Assembly (NCBI GenBank): GCA_013399115.1
Contig: VXAA01004298.1
Coordinates: forward strand, 2,809-66,808
Source of the DNA: Anseranas semipalmata
Taxonomy: Eukaryota > Chordata > Aves > Anseriformes > Anseranatidae
Length of the DNA: 64,000 nucleotides
Direction: 5' to 3'
Part shown: one piece after another, positions 60,572 through 64,000 of the stretch
How the letters are laid out: every line of letters starts with the position of its first letter
Numbering within the stretch: the first letter of the stretch is position 1
Notes under the pieces: model-generated
The model's database searches: none
The model's input: only the letters and a program-made list of their open reading frames with translations
What the model was told of the DNA's origin: nothing
Translations under genes and position numbers: made by a program

Positions 60572-61028
60572 GACTCAGAGTGGTTGGGGTTGGCAGGGAC
60601 CTCTGGACGCCATCTGGTCCAACCCCAGCTCCAGCAGGGCACCTAGAGCAGGGTGCCCAGCACCACGTCCAGGTGGCTTGTGAAGATCTCCAGGGAAGGA
60701 GACTCCACAGCCTCTCTGGGCAGCCAGTGCTCAGGCACAGGCACAGCACAGAAGTGCTTCCTGATGGTTAGATGGAACCTCTTGTGTTCCAGTTTGTGCC
60801 CATCGCCTCTTGTCCTGGCACTGGGCACGACTCAAAAGAGCCTAGCTCTGTCCCCATTGCACCCTCCCTTCAGGTGTTTATAGACATTGAAGAGATTTCC
60901 CCCTTGATCCTTCCCTTTTCTAGGCTAAATTCCCATCTATCGCAGCCTTTCCTCATAGGCGAGGTGCTCCAGTCCCTTAATCATCTTTGTGGCCCTCAGT
61001 TGGACTCTTCCCAGTGTGTCCGTGTCTA
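60572..61028 (-). mobile_element. CR1 LINE 3' fragment, about 455 bp
   Basis: Minus-strand CR1 with the usual word order: GGTTGGGGTTGGCAGGGACC, CATCTGGTCCAACCCCAGC, GCACCTAGAGCAGGGTGCCC, CCTCTTGTCCTGGCACTGGG and CTTTCCTCATAGGCGAGGTG. It lacks the ATTCTATG tail. It is a different subfamily from the two copies near DNAJC12 and the tRNA gene. The surrounding open frames are artefacts. Confidence 0.93.
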
Positions 61029-63517
61029 TCATGCATTTTGCTTAGATTTGGGCCTGTTTTTTACTTCTATGTAATGAATTCTTACTGTTAAACAGAACAT
61101 AATGCTGAAAAAAATAGTATTTTTCTCATAAAAAATATTGAAATGCTACTTTTAAAATAGAAATAATAGGTCAGTTTAGTTGGAAGAATTTGATAAGCCT
61201 GGCAAGAATTTCACTCCAAATGAGAAAATGTCCAAGAACATACCGTTGTGAAAATGAGATTCTTTTATGAAATTTCACTAGTAAGGTAGAGATCATTTTA
61301 GTTCTTTCCTTAATTCTCTGGAATCTTCACCCAGCAAAGAGGATATAAAATAACGCATATTAGAGCCAGCACAAAGCTTCAGTGACTGATCATATTTGAG
61401 TATAGTACATTTCTAGCCATTTGTGGAATTTGCAGCCTTATGAGTATGATAGTGCAGTGCAAATGCTCATTTTAATTAGAGTGGACTAAGAAAGTGAAGT
61501 ATATCACAGTGATGAGAATAGTTTCTTTGAACAGCTTAATTTTTTTTAAATGGGCAAGAGTTTAAATAAATAGTTGTCCATAACTGATTTTCTATACTTA
61601 GTTTAGAGCTTGAAGTCTCTAATCAAAACTGAGTTGTGAAAAATCTAGTCAAAGGGCCATTTCATGTATTGCACTGATTCAGAGCTGCATTACCAGCCTT
61701 ATTCATTATGGTTAGTGATGCTCGATATTATTCAATTAAGTGAATTAACAGACTAATGGAACTGCTTGAATTTATTGATCAAGGGAGAACAGCAAGACAG
61801 TAACAGGTTCTGAGCATTTCATTCAAAGTGCATTGGCAGTCTGGCTTTCTCTTATCTATTTCAGATCACGCTGAGCCAGCCTGTTTGTCTGCCTTTTTCC
61901 CTTCTTGTCATGCTTGTAGATTTACTGTTTAGGTCTTCATATTTTTCACAAGTGCCTCAGACAGTGTGATCGTTGTAAAATGTTTGCTTAGAGTTATTTA
62001 AAACTATTGTCAGGAAGAAAGAAATGAGAGTGGCTGCAGATAAGAAGCAACTTGTGGATCTGGGCACTGTGGGTATAGTGCTGCCTGTTCCTCCCTTCCC
62101 TGCAGGGTATCCATCAGCATTAAAAATGTTTTGAGCAGGAGAGAAACAGTATGATGATACAAAAGAAGAGAGGTAAATCATCTTAGGCTTACCTGTGCTT
62201 CAGGTTTGGGTATTTGGCTTGACTTGCGTAACTCCGCTTAATGAAGAATTTGACTTGCACCCCGCATTACCTTCTGACTTTTTGCTATTGTGGTATCATG
62301 CAGCATAACATTAAAAAAGAAAAGAAAAATAGGCTACCCTGGGGGTAGAGGGTCAGGTTTTAAAACCCAAAATGACCAGAATCTTCTCACCTTCCCTTTG
62401 GTGGACATGGATCACCACCACAGCAAGAGACGCCTCTGCAAATAAGGGATGGTAAAAAGTTGGCGGGGGTGTTTGAGATGGAATTTGGCTTCTCCTTTGG
62501 TTTGTACTCCTATTTTTCTCATCAGCCAGCAGAAATGGATTCTTGCTGCTAATCTGAGATCAGTATATGACACGTGGGATGCAGTTATTTGTGGTCAGGG
62601 CTACAGTGTTTATCATTGCACTCCACAAATTCTGTGGCAATCTGTAATGTGCAATAAATGACAAAGGAAAAGCAGCTCCTAAAGAATTATTTTAAGAAGA
62701 GTTGGGCTTTTCAAAGTGAACATCCTTTTGGGTGCGAGAGGAACCCAGGTGTGCTTCTGTTCATGGTATAGTGGCCTCTTGACTGTGCTGCTGTGTGACC
62801 CCCGAATGACTGGTGGGGGAACCCCTAGGGCTTCCCTTGAAGCAGCAGCACTTAATGACTCTCTTCTAGCAAGCTGTTACTAGGGAACAGCCTCCCCAGT
62901 GGCTGCAGTACTGTTTGTGTAACATCTCTGGTTCTGGTCTTAGTATGGGAACTGCTGACCAAAGAACATGATCCTTTTCTTGCCGGTCAGAAACATGGCT
63001 TTGAAGGGACCCGAACTGGCCAGCTTCAGGTGTTACTGTTGCAGAATTTCTTTGAAGTGAGCAAGCCTAAAGGCTCTCTAACCTGTTTTACCGGAGCACA
63101 AGAAAACCAAATGGAATATAGTAGCTGTATTTCCAAGAGAAAGACTCAGCTGCTGGGTTAAAAACACACTTAAATGAAAAGGTTTGAAAACAAATCCAAT
63201 TCTTGCTTCTTTGTAGTGTAGAGCCTTCCTATCAGTCTTATGTCTAGTTCACCTCTCAGGAGCTTCCTGGTCTGCAACAGACTCCTCAGAGTCATCTTGA
63301 GGTGTATTGAAAGCTTTCTTTGCTGTCACATCTAAGGTGTAGGTGTGGGTCAGCTCCTTTAGGATTTCCTAATTCTTAGGAATTCCCTAGTTGTGCTTCA
63401 GCTGCAGGCACCTTGTCTGCTGTCTTTCACCGATTCCTGTCATACCCAGCATCCTAGAAGGGTCTCCATGAGCAAAGCATGCTTTATAGGTTTGTGAGAG
63501 GATTGAAGTGGCTCAAG

Positions 63518-63550
63518 CAGGGCCACCTAGAGCAGGTTGCCCAGCACCCT
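63518..63550 (-). mobile_element. Short CR1 remnant
   Basis: GGGCCACCTAGAGCAGGTTGCCCAGCACC, in pieces, matches the segment seen at 60638-60663 in the larger CR1 copy. Only about 30 bases are recognisable. Confidence 0.6.
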
Positions 63551-64000
63551 TTCTTCAGTGGTGTCTGCCTGATTCAGAGTGTGGTATAGGAGCAAACCCT
63601 CACCCTTAGAGGTGACAGGGCAGGTAAATGTGCAGCCTTCTTCCCTGCTGCTCATCCACCACCTTTTTAAGAGTCATGGATCATGATAACAAAGGAGAAT
63701 CTTGGCCATCTCCCATACCCTAGCAAAAGAAGAGAAAGTAACAGGAAGGAACAGGTTGCACTCTTAAAACTCCTGAAAAATGTCCACATGAGGGCAGGTA
63801 GATTGACCTGGGAAAGAAGGATATCAACTTTGTGGTGAATTGAGAGTTAAGGAAAAGATTCCTGAAGCTGGGAAAAGCTGCCTTAGACAACAGTGGTGTC
63901 TGTTTTTCTCTGAGATGGAGAGCAGCAACCTGCTGGTTTCACAAACTAGGAGAAAATAGCGATAAAAGCAAATTTATCTGGACCCATATGGTCTTAAGCT

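Larger units (their letters stand above)
57613..64000 (+). other. CTNNA3: CTNNA3 intron 3, left part (runs off window)
   Basis: At least 6.4 kb of intron with two CR1 fragments and several T and A runs (58582-58598, 58631-58643). 62740-63060 is somewhat GC-richer without a recognisable gene. The next catenin exon is not in the window. Confidence 0.8.

Noticed and set aside
60477..61074. Cluster of open frames of 60-100 codons on both strands
   Set aside because: All overlap the CR1 fragment at 60572-61028.

Overview
The window looks like nuclear DNA from a bird, probably a neoavian. It is AT-rich, intron-dominated vertebrate sequence. It carries CR1 LINE tails of the avian type, a solo LTR resembling a common avian ERV family, one MIR-like SINE relic and few other repeats. 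Two single-base N positions mark assembly gaps. Both recognised protein genes are on the + strand: DNAJC12 (complete, five coding exons, 5118-14298) and the 5' part of CTNNA3 (first three coding exons, 43601-57612, running off the right edge). This is the SIRT1-DNAJC12-CTNNA3 neighbourhood of human chromosome 10q21.

Layout. 1-560 is a CpG island with a YY1-type motif, perhaps the divergent promoter of the neighbour on the left (SIRT1 by synteny). A compact promoter at about 4855-5000 (ZNF143-type site, two CCAAT boxes, TATA-like box) lies just before DNAJC12 exon 1. The DNAJC12 introns hold a CTCF-like site, an AT-rich palindrome, an unusual pair of adjacent perfect hairpins and two CR1 copies. 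A complete tRNA-Ser(UGA) gene with its Pol III terminator lies at 20577-20658 on the minus strand, next to a second CpG-rich promoter-like patch. 22701-23232 is a CR1 copy containing an identical 206-bp duplication across a single N, almost certainly an assembly error. A third CpG island with a 51-53 bp minisatellite lies at 32100-32573.

Between the third CpG island and CTNNA3 I can thread two by-eye exon chains that match no gene I recognise. One is on + (33083-39674, about 223 residues, helical-looking, with an upstream CpG island and a downstream AATAAA). The other is a convergent 3' gene end on - (41276-40389, with AATAAA). These are hypotheses, not established genes: eye-selected short exons can arise by chance. 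They are the most interesting things to test.

Function. DNAJC12 is an HSP70 co-chaperone of the aromatic amino acid hydroxylases. CTNNA3 encodes alpha-T-catenin, an actin-linking component of cadherin junctions. They are neighbours by conserved synteny and have no known shared pathway.
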